From positions 124,001 to 188,000 of the forward strand of contig NZ_JAAAKZ010000007.1 in the NCBI RefSeq assembly GCF_009905605.1: DNA of 64,000 nucleotides, in the 5' to 3' direction. This DNA comes from Runella sp. CRIBMP. Lineage in GTDB: Bacteria > Bacteroidota > Bacteroidia > Cytophagales > Spirosomataceae. Below, piece by piece: positions 17,846-26,039 of this stretch. Positions within the stretch are counted from its first letter, which is position 1. Each line of letters opens with the position of its first letter. The notes under the pieces are model-generated. The model was given only the letters and a program-made list of their open reading frames with translations, ran no database searches and was not told where the DNA came from. The translations under genes were made by a program, and so were the position numbers.

Positions 17846-18841
17846 CTATTTCAGAATTTCATTGATTTTCGCCAATTCTTCTTGCGTAAACGAATAGTTT
17901 TCGAGACAACGGATAGAGTCCAGCACCTGAGTGGGCTTACTTACCCCGATCAAGACCGAACTGATACGTTTGTCTTTCAGTATCCATGCAAGCGCCATTT
18001 GGGCTAGATTTTGCCCGCGTTGTTCGGCCAGTACGTTCAATTGACGTACTTTATTGATTTTTTCGTCAGATACGTGGTCTTCCTCAATCGCTCCGTTGCC
18101 GCGATTGCTTGAGGCCCTTGAACCCTGGGGTATTCCCTTTAAGTATTTATTGGTCAACAGCCCTTGGGCAAGGGGAGAAAAGGGTATACAGCCTACGCCA
18201 TTTTGATCAAGCACATCCAACAGCCCATCTTCCACCCAGCGGTCAAACATGGAATATTTGGGTTGATGAATGAGGCAGGGTGTGCCCAATTGTTTCAGGA
18301 TTTCGATGGCTTTGGCGGCTTCTTCTGGTTGATAGCTCGATATACCCACATAGAGGGCTTTTCCCTGCCGCACCATCAGGTCGAGGGTGGTCATGGTTTC
18401 TTCCAGAGGCGTTTCGGGGTCGGGGCGGTGATGATAAAAAATATCTACATAGTCAAGACTCATCCGTTTTAAACTTTGGTCAAGGCTGGCCACTAAGTAT
18501 TTTTTTGAGCCCCAATCGCCGTAAGGACCAGGCCACATTCCCCAGCCGGCCTTGGTCGAAACAATCAGCTCGTCGCGGTAAGCAGTAAAATCATCCTTGA
18601 AAATCTTGCCAAAATTCTCTTCGGCTGAGCCTGCTGGTGGACCGTAATTATTGGCTAAATCAAAATGGGTAATGCCATTGTCGAAAGCTACCCGCAAGAT
18701 ATTCCGGGCGTTGTCCAACACATCAATATGTCCAAAATTGTGCCAGAGGCCAAGCGAAATGGCGGGCAATTTTAATCCGCTGTTGCCACATCGACGGTAT
18801 TCCATTGACTGATACCGTTGCTCATTGGGTAGGTACTGCAT
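17846..18841 (-). CDS. yghZ: aldo/keto reductase, YghZ-like (L-glyceraldehyde 3-phosphate reductase type)
   Basis: 331 aa, cytosolic. The start YLPNEQRYQSMEYRRCGNSG and the motif GLWHNFG are characteristic of the YghZ/KAB-like AKR14 group. The catalytic tetrad is recognisable: D61 and Y66 in DLANNYGPP, K97 in STKAGW and H137 in YHHR. E. coli YghZ reduces L-glyceraldehyde 3-phosphate and methylglyoxal with NADPH. Here, between an exported isomerase-like gene and a GlcG-like gene, it may instead reduce or oxidise a sugar carbonyl. Spacing of 66 and 87 bp to its neighbours supports one transcript. Confidence 0.9.
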   Translation of the reverse strand: MQYLPNEQRYQSMEYRRCGNSGLKLPAISLGLWHNFGHIDVLDNARNILRVAFDNGITHFDLANNYGPPAGSAEENFGKIFKDDFTAYRDELIVSTKAGWGMWPGPYGDWGSKKYLVASLDQSLKRMSLDYVDIFYHHRPDPETPLEETMTTLDLMVRQGKALYVGISSYQPEEAAKAIEILKQLGTPCLIHQPKYSMFDRWVEDGLLDVLDQNGVGCIPFSPLAQGLLTNKYLKGIPQGSRASSNRGNGAIEEDHVSDEKINKVRQLNVLAEQRGQNLAQMALAWILKDKRISSVLIGVSKPTQVLDSIRCLENYSFTQEELAKINEILK

Positions 18842-18928
18842 TTAAAAATGGGGTTATTTAGAATATATTTAATTACGCAAAGGTTCAAGGTGCTTATGGT
18901 CAGTGTTTTAATACAGTATATTTTTGTC

Positions 18929-19375
18929 TTACCGTTCGGTATCTGCCACTGATTTTACCATTGTTTCAAGGTCTACTACGCCCCTGAAGCCGCTAAAACC
19001 CACCGAAAGTATTGTTCCATATTGTAGGGTAATTGGCTGGCCACCTTCCCAGCCAATGAGGTCAGGGGCTTCGATGCCGTTGGCGTTTTCAGCTACTTCT
19101 TTATTGAAGACCATTCGCTCGTATTCGCCAGTTTTTACGCCCGTAAGCCATACTTGGCTGGCTTTTATCCAAGCTATTTTGTACGATTGTCGAAGCCTTG
19201 CTTTATTGGTTCCAAACATTTTTCCGTGGACTTGCCCATCTTCGTCAATGATGCAGACCGCCAAATTGCCGTTTGAGATGCATTTCTCCTCTGGTATTTC
19301 CATGTATAGCGGAATCAATTTTTCAATGGCATCAAAAATCTTAGGGATGATTACCGACATTTCTTGGGTTTGCAT
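18929..19375 (-). CDS. GlcG/HbpS-family (DUF336) heme-binding-like protein
   Basis: 148 aa without a signal peptide. The GlcG/HbpS fold is recognisable from GNLAVCIIDEDGQVHGKMFG, the KARLRQSYKIAWIKASQVW helix and IGWEGGQPI near the end. Family members accompany glycolate, diol and aromatic catabolism operons and some bind heme; their biochemical role is mostly unclear. It is the first gene of the minus-strand unit that runs to 14917. Its promoter region contains a perfect 18-bp palindrome shared with the divergent LacI gene. Confidence 0.85.
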   Translation of the reverse strand: MQTQEMSVIIPKIFDAIEKLIPLYMEIPEEKCISNGNLAVCIIDEDGQVHGKMFGTNKARLRQSYKIAWIKASQVWLTGVKTGEYERMVFNKEVAENANGIEAPDLIGWEGGQPITLQYGTILSVGFSGFRGVVDLETMVKSVADTER

Positions 19376-19450
19376 TTCTTATGATTGTCTAAAATTGTTG
19401 TAATATTCAAGGAAAAAATAATGCAAATGTCGGATTCAGAAGTATTTATT

Positions 19451-19468
19451 TACGACAACGTTGTCGTA
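19451..19468. promoter_or_regulatory. LacI-family operator, perfect 18-bp palindrome
   Basis: tacgacaacgttgtcgta is a perfect palindrome centred on CG, as is usual for LacI-family operators. It lies between the divergent GlcG-like (-) and LacI (+) genes. It abuts the candidate -33 box of the rightward promoter and covers the region expected to hold the -33 box of the leftward one, an arrangement that would let one protein control both. Confidence 0.8.
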
Positions 19469-19470
19469 GG

Positions 19471-19505
19471 TTTTTGAAAAAAAAACAGAATAGTAATCAC
19501 CTTTG
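19471..19505 (+). promoter_or_regulatory. Bacteroidota-type promoter of the LacI gene
   Basis: A -33-like TTTG (19473-19476) is separated by 21 nt from CACCTTTG (19498-19505), one mismatch from the -7 consensus TAnnTTTG. It lies 45 bp before the ATG of the LacI gene and directly right of the 18-bp palindrome. Confidence 0.55.
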
Positions 19506-19549
19506 CGGTAAGTTCCACTCAGGGCTGATGGAAATAAAAATGAGTTAAC

Positions 19550-20566
19550 ATGAATCTTAAACAACTTGCCAAAGAGCTGAATCTGTCGTTTTCGACGGTC
19601 TCAAAAGCTTTGCGTGACAGTCACGAAATAAGTACCGATACCAAAAAACGGGTACTTGCCAAAGCCAAAGAATTGAACTATCAGGTCAATCCCTTGGCCA
19701 GTAGTTTTCGCAAACAGAAAAGCCTGACTATTGCGGTGGTTATTCCCGAAGTGGTCAACGATTTTTTTGGTCCAGTTATTAACGGCATTGAGTCTATTGC
19801 GCAGGAAAAAGGCTACCATGTGCTCATATACCTGACGCACGAGGATATGCAAAAAGAGGTGGCGATTACGCAGCTTTTGCAAAATGGGCGGGTGGATGGA
19901 ATCATGATGTCGTTGTCGGAGCAAACCTCGGAGACAACGCACTTAGAGGCCTTAAAAGAAAAAGGGATACCCCTCGTTTTTTTTGACCGAACCGTTGACC
20001 AACCCGACGCCCCGAAAGTGACGACCGACGACTACAACTGTGGCATCAAAGCCACCGAACACCTCATCGAAAATGGATGTAAACAAATCGCTTTTCTCTC
20101 CATTTCCCAACACCTTTCGATCAGCAACAAACGAATGAACGGGTATTTGGAAGCGTTAAAAAAGAATAATATAAAGTCTGATAGTGCCCTGCTTGTATCT
20201 TGCGACAGTCATGATGCGAAAAATAATGAGCGAATCCAAGAATTGTTAAAAAGAGAAAACAGGCCTGACGGTATCTTTGCCTCCGTGGAAAAACTGGCGA
20301 TTTCGACTTATAAAATATGCGAAGCGTTACGATTGAATATTCCGAATGATGTGAAAATTATTACGTTTTCTAACTCTTATACCGCCCCTTTTTTGAACCC
20401 TTCTTTAACCACCGTTACCCAGCCTGCGTATGAAATGGGCCGAGAAGCTGCCGCTGTTCTTTTTAAGTTGATTGAGAAAAAAAAGCCAGCTTCTCCTATG
20501 GAAAATATAGTATTAAACTCAGTACTGATTGCCAGAAATTCAACAAAAAGCGAATTAGCCCGTTAG
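19550..20566 (+). CDS. LacI-family transcriptional regulator
   Basis: 338 aa. The N-terminal helix-turn-helix (LKQLAKELNLSFSTVSKAL) is at residues 3-21, followed by the hinge helix (NPLASSFRK) and the sugar-binding-protein-like effector domain (AVVIPEVVNDFFGPVINGI, VFFDRTVDQ, TVTQPAYEMGREAA). It is divergent from the five-gene GlcG-RraA unit. A perfect CG-centred palindrome in the shared promoter region makes autoregulation plus control of that unit likely. It could also act on the catabolic operon starting at 20822. The effector is unknown. Confidence 0.94.
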   Translation: MNLKQLAKELNLSFSTVSKALRDSHEISTDTKKRVLAKAKELNYQVNPLASSFRKQKSLTIAVVIPEVVNDFFGPVINGIESIAQEKGYHVLIYLTHEDMQKEVAITQLLQNGRVDGIMMSLSEQTSETTHLEALKEKGIPLVFFDRTVDQPDAPKVTTDDYNCGIKATEHLIENGCKQIAFLSISQHLSISNKRMNGYLEALKKNNIKSDSALLVSCDSHDAKNNERIQELLKRENRPDGIFASVEKLAISTYKICEALRLNIPNDVKIITFSNSYTAPFLNPSLTTVTQPAYEMGREAAAVLFKLIEKKKPASPMENIVLNSVLIARNSTKSELAR

Positions 20567-20821
20567 GAAGACTTGAAAAGAGAAAGCATTTGCCGTCTAC
20601 AGAGCAGTTAGTCCTTTTTTTATATTAGAATAAAAGGGATTGAGAGATGTTTGGCCTCATTTACTATAAAATAAAGCCTTTAATCTTGTAAAATACAAAA
20701 AAATGGATTGATTTTGCGGATTAATGGCGTCTTTTAGACTAACGCTAACGTGTTTATTTATTGAAACTTTGCATTGAAAAATAGAACTATTTAAAGCAGT
20801 ATTCAATCTTAAAAACATACG

Positions 20822-21817
20822 TTGGTGGCAAAGAATCCGCATTACTTTTCGCAATTGGCGCACGTGGAGGTTTATTCTCCCGATATTGAAAAATCAATTC
20901 ACTTCTTCAAAGAAATTGTTGGATTGGACGAAACAGGCCGGGAGGGCGACTCTGTTTACTTCAGAGCTTGGGGCGATTATTTTCATCACACCCTCAAAAT
21001 CACCTCGCGCGAAACCAACGGCTTAGGCCATATCGGCTGGCGCGCCGATAGCCCAGAGGCGTTGGAAGAATGCGTGGCGTACCTCGAAAGTATTGGCGCT
21101 GGATTGGGTTGGGTTGAGGGTGACATGGGGCATGGCAAAGCCTATCGTTTTCAATCTCCCGAAGGACATATTCATGAAATTTTTTGGGATGTGGTTTGGC
21201 TGAAAGAAACGGGAGAACGCGGTAGTATATACGCCGACCGTTATGCTAGCAATCGCCGTATTGGGGTCAACCCGCGCCGCATAGACCACGTCACGTACAT
21301 GGTGGCTAAGTTTCAGTATTCCAAAGAAAAAGAATTTTGGAAAAAAATGGGGCTGAAGAATCCTGATGAAGTAAGAATTGACGATGAAATTCCACCCATC
21401 GGAGGTCTTTGGACAACGGCGAATCTTTCACACGACATTGCCATCTTTACCGACCCCAATGTGGGCCCTGGCGAAGCTACCCTCAACCACATTGCATTCA
21501 ACTTCGACAGCCGCGAAGAGGTACTGCTGGCACTTGATTACTTTACCGAAAAAGGCTTCAAAAGTGTGATGGGGGCTCCTACGCGTCACAAAGCCGACGA
21601 AGGGTTTTTTATCTACATCATTGACCCCGGCAGCAACATCATTTTTGAATTTTATGCGGGGGCCAGATTGATTTTTGCCCCCGACCACGGGCCTGACTTG
21701 CATTACCTCAAAGACAATCCAAACGATGCGTGGGGCAATGCCAATCCTTTTGCCGAAATGGGCAAAGGTAAGAAACTCGGCCTCACCGACGGCGTCGTAA
21801 AACCAGTAGATATTTAA
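20822..21817 (+). CDS. extradiol (catechol 2,3-) dioxygenase, two-domain VOC family
   Basis: 331 aa with no ATG near the start. TTG at 20822 or GTG at 20825 are possible, and neither has a clear ribosome site. Two vicinal-oxygen-chelate domains are present. The C-terminal one has the Fe(II) ligands of type I extradiol dioxygenases: H156 (RRIDHVTYM), H223 (LNHIAFN) and E276 (IIFEFYAG). The expected activity is ring opening of a catechol-type diol next to a hydroxyl with O2. A long acidic/Gly tail follows the second domain. It heads a ten-gene run that includes a flavin hydroxylase and an FAH-family protein. Confidence 0.9.
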   Translation: MVAKNPHYFSQLAHVEVYSPDIEKSIHFFKEIVGLDETGREGDSVYFRAWGDYFHHTLKITSRETNGLGHIGWRADSPEALEECVAYLESIGAGLGWVEGDMGHGKAYRFQSPEGHIHEIFWDVVWLKETGERGSIYADRYASNRRIGVNPRRIDHVTYMVAKFQYSKEKEFWKKMGLKNPDEVRIDDEIPPIGGLWTTANLSHDIAIFTDPNVGPGEATLNHIAFNFDSREEVLLALDYFTEKGFKSVMGAPTRHKADEGFFIYIIDPGSNIIFEFYAGARLIFAPDHGPDLHYLKDNPNDAWGNANPFAEMGKGKKLGLTDGVVKPVDI

Positions 21818-21820
21818 CCG

Positions 21821-21873
21821 AATAACAATGGGAATGACGGGTTAAATAACGCGTCATTCTGCCCATCGTTATT
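21821..21873. repeat. long intercistronic hairpin
   Basis: aataacaatggg plus aatgacg pair with cgtcatt plus cccatcgttatt (one mismatch, a 3-nt bulge, 12-nt loop) between the dioxygenase and hydrolase genes. It may be an RNA-processing or partial-termination hairpin, or a palindromic repeat. The aatgacg/cgtcatt core recurs in the hairpin near 29400. Confidence 0.6.
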
Positions 21874-21901
21874 CCCAACATCCCATTCAAATATCAAACC
21901 T

Positions 21902-23029
21902 ATGTGGCATTATTTTCCGGGGCAGTACATGCCCTCATATCAAGTAAATAGAGCATTGACGCAGGCGCATTACGGTGGTGGCGAATTTGCAGAAATATTA
22001 GAAGTAGCCAGTGAAATTGACCCTGCCGATAGAGAAAGCTTTAATCGGGCATGGGTAAAAATGGGGGATAAAGTGTATGAAATTGCCGAAAAATACGCCC
22101 AAGCGGGTCATAAAGTTTCGGCCAGAAGAACCTATCTCAGGGCTTTCAACTACCTGCGCACCGCCGAATTTTTTATGACGCTCCGTGATGAACGCAAGAT
22201 TCCTTATTATCTAAAATGCCGTGATGCGTTCATCAAAGCCATTCATCTTTTTGATGAAAAACCCCTTCAAATGGAGATACCCTTTGAGACTGGGCAGAAG
22301 AACCTGTCTTTTTTGCCAGCTTATTTGTTCAAACCCACTGGTGTGAAAAATCCTCCCGTGGTCGTCATGTTTGGCGGACTAGATAGCTTGGCCGAGGAAC
22401 TGTATTTTGGTATTGCCCAGCACCTAAACGAGCGCGGAATCGCGATGATGGCAGTAGATGGCCCAGGCCAGGGAGCCGCTCTTCGTCTCAATCACATTCA
22501 TACCCGTTATGATTACAACGTACCCGGAACGGCGGTTTTGGATTATATTATCGAAAATCTAAAAGACGAAGTGGACACTGAACGGGTGGGTATCGGGGCC
22601 GTTTCGATGGGTGGTTACATGGCGGCACGTTGTGCGGCTTTTGAGCCTCGTTTCAAGGTTTGTATGATTTTCGGGGCCGTTTGGTCGTATTACGATATTT
22701 GGAAAAACCGTCCCGACAATCACCCTTTGGCTGAAATCGTGCAGCATATCGTGGGTGCTGAAAACATGACAGAGGCGCGTGAAAAGCTCAAAAACTTTAC
22801 GCTGGAGGGCGTCGCCGAAAAAATCAGTATGCCTACGTATATCCTACACGGTGAAGACGACCGTCAGAATTTTGTAGAAAATGCCTATAAAGTAAACGAA
22901 GTTCTTACCTGCGAGCACGTTATGGAGATTGTTCCAAAAGAAGAAAGCGGCTCGGCGCACTGCTCAGTAGATGATTTCACCAAGACCTTCAATATGTACG
23001 ATTGGATTGCGGAAAAGATAAAGGCATAA
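21902..23029 (+). CDS. alpha/beta hydrolase, 2,6-dihydroxypseudooxynicotine hydrolase/FrsA-like
   Basis: 375 aa, no signal peptide. A helical N-terminal lobe (1-125) precedes an alpha/beta-hydrolase core. The likely triad is S235 in GAVSMGG, an acidic residue at 319-321 (HGEDD) and H353 (SAHCS). This architecture is that of the DHPON-hydrolase/FrsA-like group, whose founding enzyme from nicotine catabolism cleaves a C-C bond next to a ketone on a hydroxylated ring. Here it follows an extradiol dioxygenase and precedes a flavin hydroxylase, so hydrolysis of a C-C bond in an aromatic or ring-opened ketone is plausible. The actual substrate is unknown. Confidence 0.87.
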   Translation: MWHYFPGQYMPSYQVNRALTQAHYGGGEFAEILEVASEIDPADRESFNRAWVKMGDKVYEIAEKYAQAGHKVSARRTYLRAFNYLRTAEFFMTLRDERKIPYYLKCRDAFIKAIHLFDEKPLQMEIPFETGQKNLSFLPAYLFKPTGVKNPPVVVMFGGLDSLAEELYFGIAQHLNERGIAMMAVDGPGQGAALRLNHIHTRYDYNVPGTAVLDYIIENLKDEVDTERVGIGAVSMGGYMAARCAAFEPRFKVCMIFGAVWSYYDIWKNRPDNHPLAEIVQHIVGAENMTEAREKLKNFTLEGVAEKISMPTYILHGEDDRQNFVENAYKVNEVLTCEHVMEIVPKEESGSAHCSVDDFTKTFNMYDWIAEKIKA

Positions 23030-23056
23030 CCCATTTAATTTCCAACCACGAATAAA

Positions 23057-24193
23057 ATGACAAAAATTAATAAAGTGCTGGTCGTTGGCGGAGGAATTGG
23101 CGGTCAGTCTGTTGCAATTGGTTTAAAAAAAGGAGGTTTTGCGGTAGATGTGGTAGAAATTCTTCCTGAGTTTAATGTGTATGGTGTTGGTATCATTCAG
23201 CAAGCCAACGCCCTCAGAGCGTTGGATGCTATTGGCGTAGCCGACGAGGTGATGCGCCGAGGCTCACCTTATGGAAAAGTAAAACTTTGTTTACCTCACG
23301 GCGTTCAAATCGGCGAAGCCGGCACACCACCCATAGGTAGGTTTCCCAGCCATAACGGTATCTCTCGACGGATTCTTCATGATGTTTTATTTGAAGAAGC
23401 TCAGAAAATTGGGTTAAAATATCGGATGGGAGTTACGGTAGCATCTATTGATAATCAGCCAAATATTGCAAACGTTGCTTTTACAGATGGTACAACGGAT
23501 AGCTATGACATTGTGATTGCCGCCGATGGTGTGCATTCAAAAGTACGCAAACTCGTCTTTGGCGAATTCAAGCCAAATTATGTAGGTTTATCCGTATGGC
23601 GTTATCCCTTCAAACGCCCTGCTGGCTTAGATACTGGTTATATTTTCTTTAATAAAAAACACAAAATTGGGGTTATCCCGATGACTGCCGAGTCGTGTTA
23701 TATATTTTTGAATTCTGCCGAAGGCGAAAACCCCATGATTCCTGAAGACCAATTGGTTGACAAACTGAAAGGGTATATGTCGGCTTATCCCGTGCCTGTA
23801 GTTCAAGAGCTAATTCCCCAAGTAACCGATGCTAAGTTGGTTAATTACCGAGCATTAGAAACGCTCAAAATGCCCGCACCTTGGTATAAAAACAGAGTGG
23901 TTGTGTTGGGAGATGCGGCTCACACCACCATTCCACAATTAGGCTCGGGAGCTGCCTTAGCCATTGAGGATGCGGTGGTGTTGATTGAAGAATTACAGAA
24001 GGAAGGGGAAGTGGAGGCGATTTTCGATAGATATATGAAACGTCGTTATGAGCGGTGCATGATGGTGGTAGACGTTTCCGAAACCTTAGGCGCTTGGGAG
24101 TTATTGGAATACAACGATAAACCACTTCCAGAAGGTGCGAATATGGGAATGCTCATGGGTAAAACTGGAATGGCCTTAACGGCTCCAATTTAA
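23057..24193 (+). CDS. FAD-dependent aromatic hydroxylase-like monooxygenase
   Basis: 378 aa. The Rossmann FAD motif GGGIGG is at 11-16, the DG motif is D157-G158 (AADGVHSKVR) and the second FAD motif is GDAAH (285-289) followed by PQLGSGAALAIEDA. This is the p-hydroxybenzoate-hydroxylase class of single-component flavin monooxygenases, which use NAD(P)H and O2 to hydroxylate phenols. Its place after the C-C hydrolase resembles the hydrolase/hydroxylase pairing of nicotine plasmid pAO1, but ring cleavage here would be by the VOC enzyme. It ends two bases before the next gene. Confidence 0.9.
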   Translation: MTKINKVLVVGGGIGGQSVAIGLKKGGFAVDVVEILPEFNVYGVGIIQQANALRALDAIGVADEVMRRGSPYGKVKLCLPHGVQIGEAGTPPIGRFPSHNGISRRILHDVLFEEAQKIGLKYRMGVTVASIDNQPNIANVAFTDGTTDSYDIVIAADGVHSKVRKLVFGEFKPNYVGLSVWRYPFKRPAGLDTGYIFFNKKHKIGVIPMTAESCYIFLNSAEGENPMIPEDQLVDKLKGYMSAYPVPVVQELIPQVTDAKLVNYRALETLKMPAPWYKNRVVVLGDAAHTTIPQLGSGAALAIEDAVVLIEELQKEGEVEAIFDRYMKRRYERCMMVVDVSETLGAWELLEYNDKPLPEGANMGMLMGKTGMALTAPI

Positions 24194-24195
24194 CG

Positions 24196-25233
24196 ATGGC
24201 ACCCCTGCAAAACCCTCTGAAAAATTGGCAGGTAAGCCGTGAAAATATCCAATACTTGGGTCACGACTTGCAGAGGCCAGAATGTATTCTGACCGAGCCA
24301 AACGGCACCGTTTGGGCGGCCGATGCACGTGGGGGCGTGGTAAAGTTGAGCCTTAAGGAAGCTCAAGAGGTTATCAACCCACTAAAAGTGAGCGACTTTT
24401 TGCCTGAAAATATTGGTAAAGATGCTGATAGTCAGAGATATATTGCCGCAGTAGGCTCGCTACCCAACGGCATTTGTTTTGACGCAAACGGAGATTTTAT
24501 CATTGCCAATTGGGGGACCAATCACATTGAAAAAATGACCCGCGACGGGAAGTTGACGACTGTTGTGACAGAAATTGACGGAAAACCCTTGGGCAAAACC
24601 AACTTTCCGTTGCGAGATTCTAAAGGCAGAATCTGGTTTACGGTCACGACGCAAACTGAGCCTTGGTCGGCCCAAATCAATACCCGCGCCACCGACGGCT
24701 ACATTGCGCTGATGGACGAAAAAGGTGTCAGAATTGTAGCCGATGGTTTTTGCGGAACGAACGAAATTCGGTTTGACGACAACGAAGAATGGCTTTATGT
24801 AGTAGAAAGTACGGCGTGGAAAATTTCGCGATTGCGAGTAAAACCCAACGGTGACCTGTACGACCGAGAAGTGTACGGCCCTTCTACTTTGGGCGGCTTT
24901 CCTGATGGTTTTGCCTTTGATGTCTTTGGTAATCTGTGGGTTACCTTGATTTTTACCGATGAACTTATTGCTATTACGCCCGACGGGGAAGTTCTTACAT
25001 TGTTGGATGATAGCAATCCTGAAACGAAAAAAAGATTGATTGAAGCTTACGAAAACCGCTGTGTTACGCCCGAAATTTTAGCCGCTACGCAAGGGACGAT
25101 TTGTCCTTGGATGGCAAGTTTGAGTTTTGGCGGCGCGGATATGAAAACGGTCTATCTCGGGAGTTTGCGAGGAACAAAAATCCCTTATTTCAAAAGCCCA
25201 GTTGCTGGACAAAAAATGATTCATTGGCGATAA
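24196..25233 (+). CDS. SMP-30/gluconolactonase-like lactonase
   Basis: 345 aa, no signal peptide. A six-bladed propeller of the SMP-30/gluconolactonase/LRE family is indicated by RPECILTEPNGTVWAADARGG, NEIRFDDNEEWLYVVEST and GFPDGFAFDVFGNLWV. These carry the Glu, Asn and Asp positions that bind the catalytic divalent metal. Family enzymes hydrolyse sugar lactones or related ring esters. It starts two bases after the hydroxylase stop and ends 8 bp before the SDR gene, so it is firmly in the operon. It would fit either an aldonolactone of a deoxysugar or a lactone formed after ring cleavage. Confidence 0.88.
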   Translation: MAPLQNPLKNWQVSRENIQYLGHDLQRPECILTEPNGTVWAADARGGVVKLSLKEAQEVINPLKVSDFLPENIGKDADSQRYIAAVGSLPNGICFDANGDFIIANWGTNHIEKMTRDGKLTTVVTEIDGKPLGKTNFPLRDSKGRIWFTVTTQTEPWSAQINTRATDGYIALMDEKGVRIVADGFCGTNEIRFDDNEEWLYVVESTAWKISRLRVKPNGDLYDREVYGPSTLGGFPDGFAFDVFGNLWVTLIFTDELIAITPDGEVLTLLDDSNPETKKRLIEAYENRCVTPEILAATQGTICPWMASLSFGGADMKTVYLGSLRGTKIPYFKSPVAGQKMIHWR

Positions 25234-25241
25234 CGAACAAC

Positions 25242-26009
25242 ATGAAAAGATTTCAGGATAAAGTGTGCTTTGTAACGGGTGCTGGTTCGGGAATCGGAAA
25301 AGCAACCGCGTTGTCTTTCGGACGGGAAGGTGGAAAAGTGGTTGTGACGGATATTAACGAAGCGGCCGCCCAAGCGGTGGTTGCGGAGCTGTTAGCCTCG
25401 GGAGCGGAAGCATTGGCGTTGAAGGTAGATATTTCAAAGCGAACGGACGTAGAGAATGCGGTGAAAACTGCCGTGATAACTTTCGGGCGTTTGGATTGTG
25501 CTGTCAACAGCGCGGGCATTGCAGGAACGGTTTCCTTACCCACGCACGAATACCCCGAAGACGATTGGTTGCAAATGATCAACATCAACCTGACGGGTAC
25601 ATGGTATTGCGTGAAAGTGCAAATTACTCAAATGCTGGCGCAGGGCGGTGGAAACATCGTCAACATTGCCTCGGCTGCGGGCTTGGTAGGGCAGCCTACC
25701 AATGTGCCTTATGCGGCGTCAAAGCATGGCGTAGTGGGCATCACCAAAACGGCCGCCATCGAATACGCTACTCAAAATATTCGGGTCAATGCCGTTTGTC
25801 CTACCGCTATCGAAACCCCGATGCTGATGGAAGGACGGCGGAAATTGGCCCATAATCCCGAAGCGTTGGAACAGGCCAAAAACCTCCAACGCATGAAACG
25901 CATGGGCCAACCGCAGGAAGTAGCCGATGTGGCTCTGTGGCTGTGTTCAGACGAATCAACATTTATTACCGGTCATGCCATGGCAGTGGATGGCGGGGCG
26001 TTTGCCTGA
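25242..26009 (+). CDS. short-chain dehydrogenase/reductase (SDR)
   Basis: 255 aa from ATG 25242. The frame is open further upstream, but that part overlaps the lactonase gene and lacks SDR character. Classical SDR features: TGAGSGIG cofactor loop (12-19), NSAGIAG, the catalytic Ser in NIASAAG, YAASK and a C-terminal TGHAMAVDGG. It is an NAD(P)-dependent alcohol/sugar dehydrogenase, similar to glucose 1-dehydrogenase-type SDRs. Next to the SMP-30 lactonase it could oxidise the sugar that the lactonase then opens, or a hydroxy intermediate of the aromatic route. Confidence 0.9.
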   Translation: MKRFQDKVCFVTGAGSGIGKATALSFGREGGKVVVTDINEAAAQAVVAELLASGAEALALKVDISKRTDVENAVKTAVITFGRLDCAVNSAGIAGTVSLPTHEYPEDDWLQMININLTGTWYCVKVQITQMLAQGGGNIVNIASAAGLVGQPTNVPYAASKHGVVGITKTAAIEYATQNIRVNAVCPTAIETPMLMEGRRKLAHNPEALEQAKNLQRMKRMGQPQEVADVALWLCSDESTFITGHAMAVDGGAFA

Positions 26010-26039
26010 AACCTATTTTTAAATTTCCCCATTAAGCAA

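Noticed and set aside
18924-19403. Plus-strand open frame of 159 codons opposite the GlcG-like gene
   Set aside because: It has no family features and low-complexity Ser/Pro-rich content. The minus strand encodes a clear GlcG/HbpS-family protein over the same bases.
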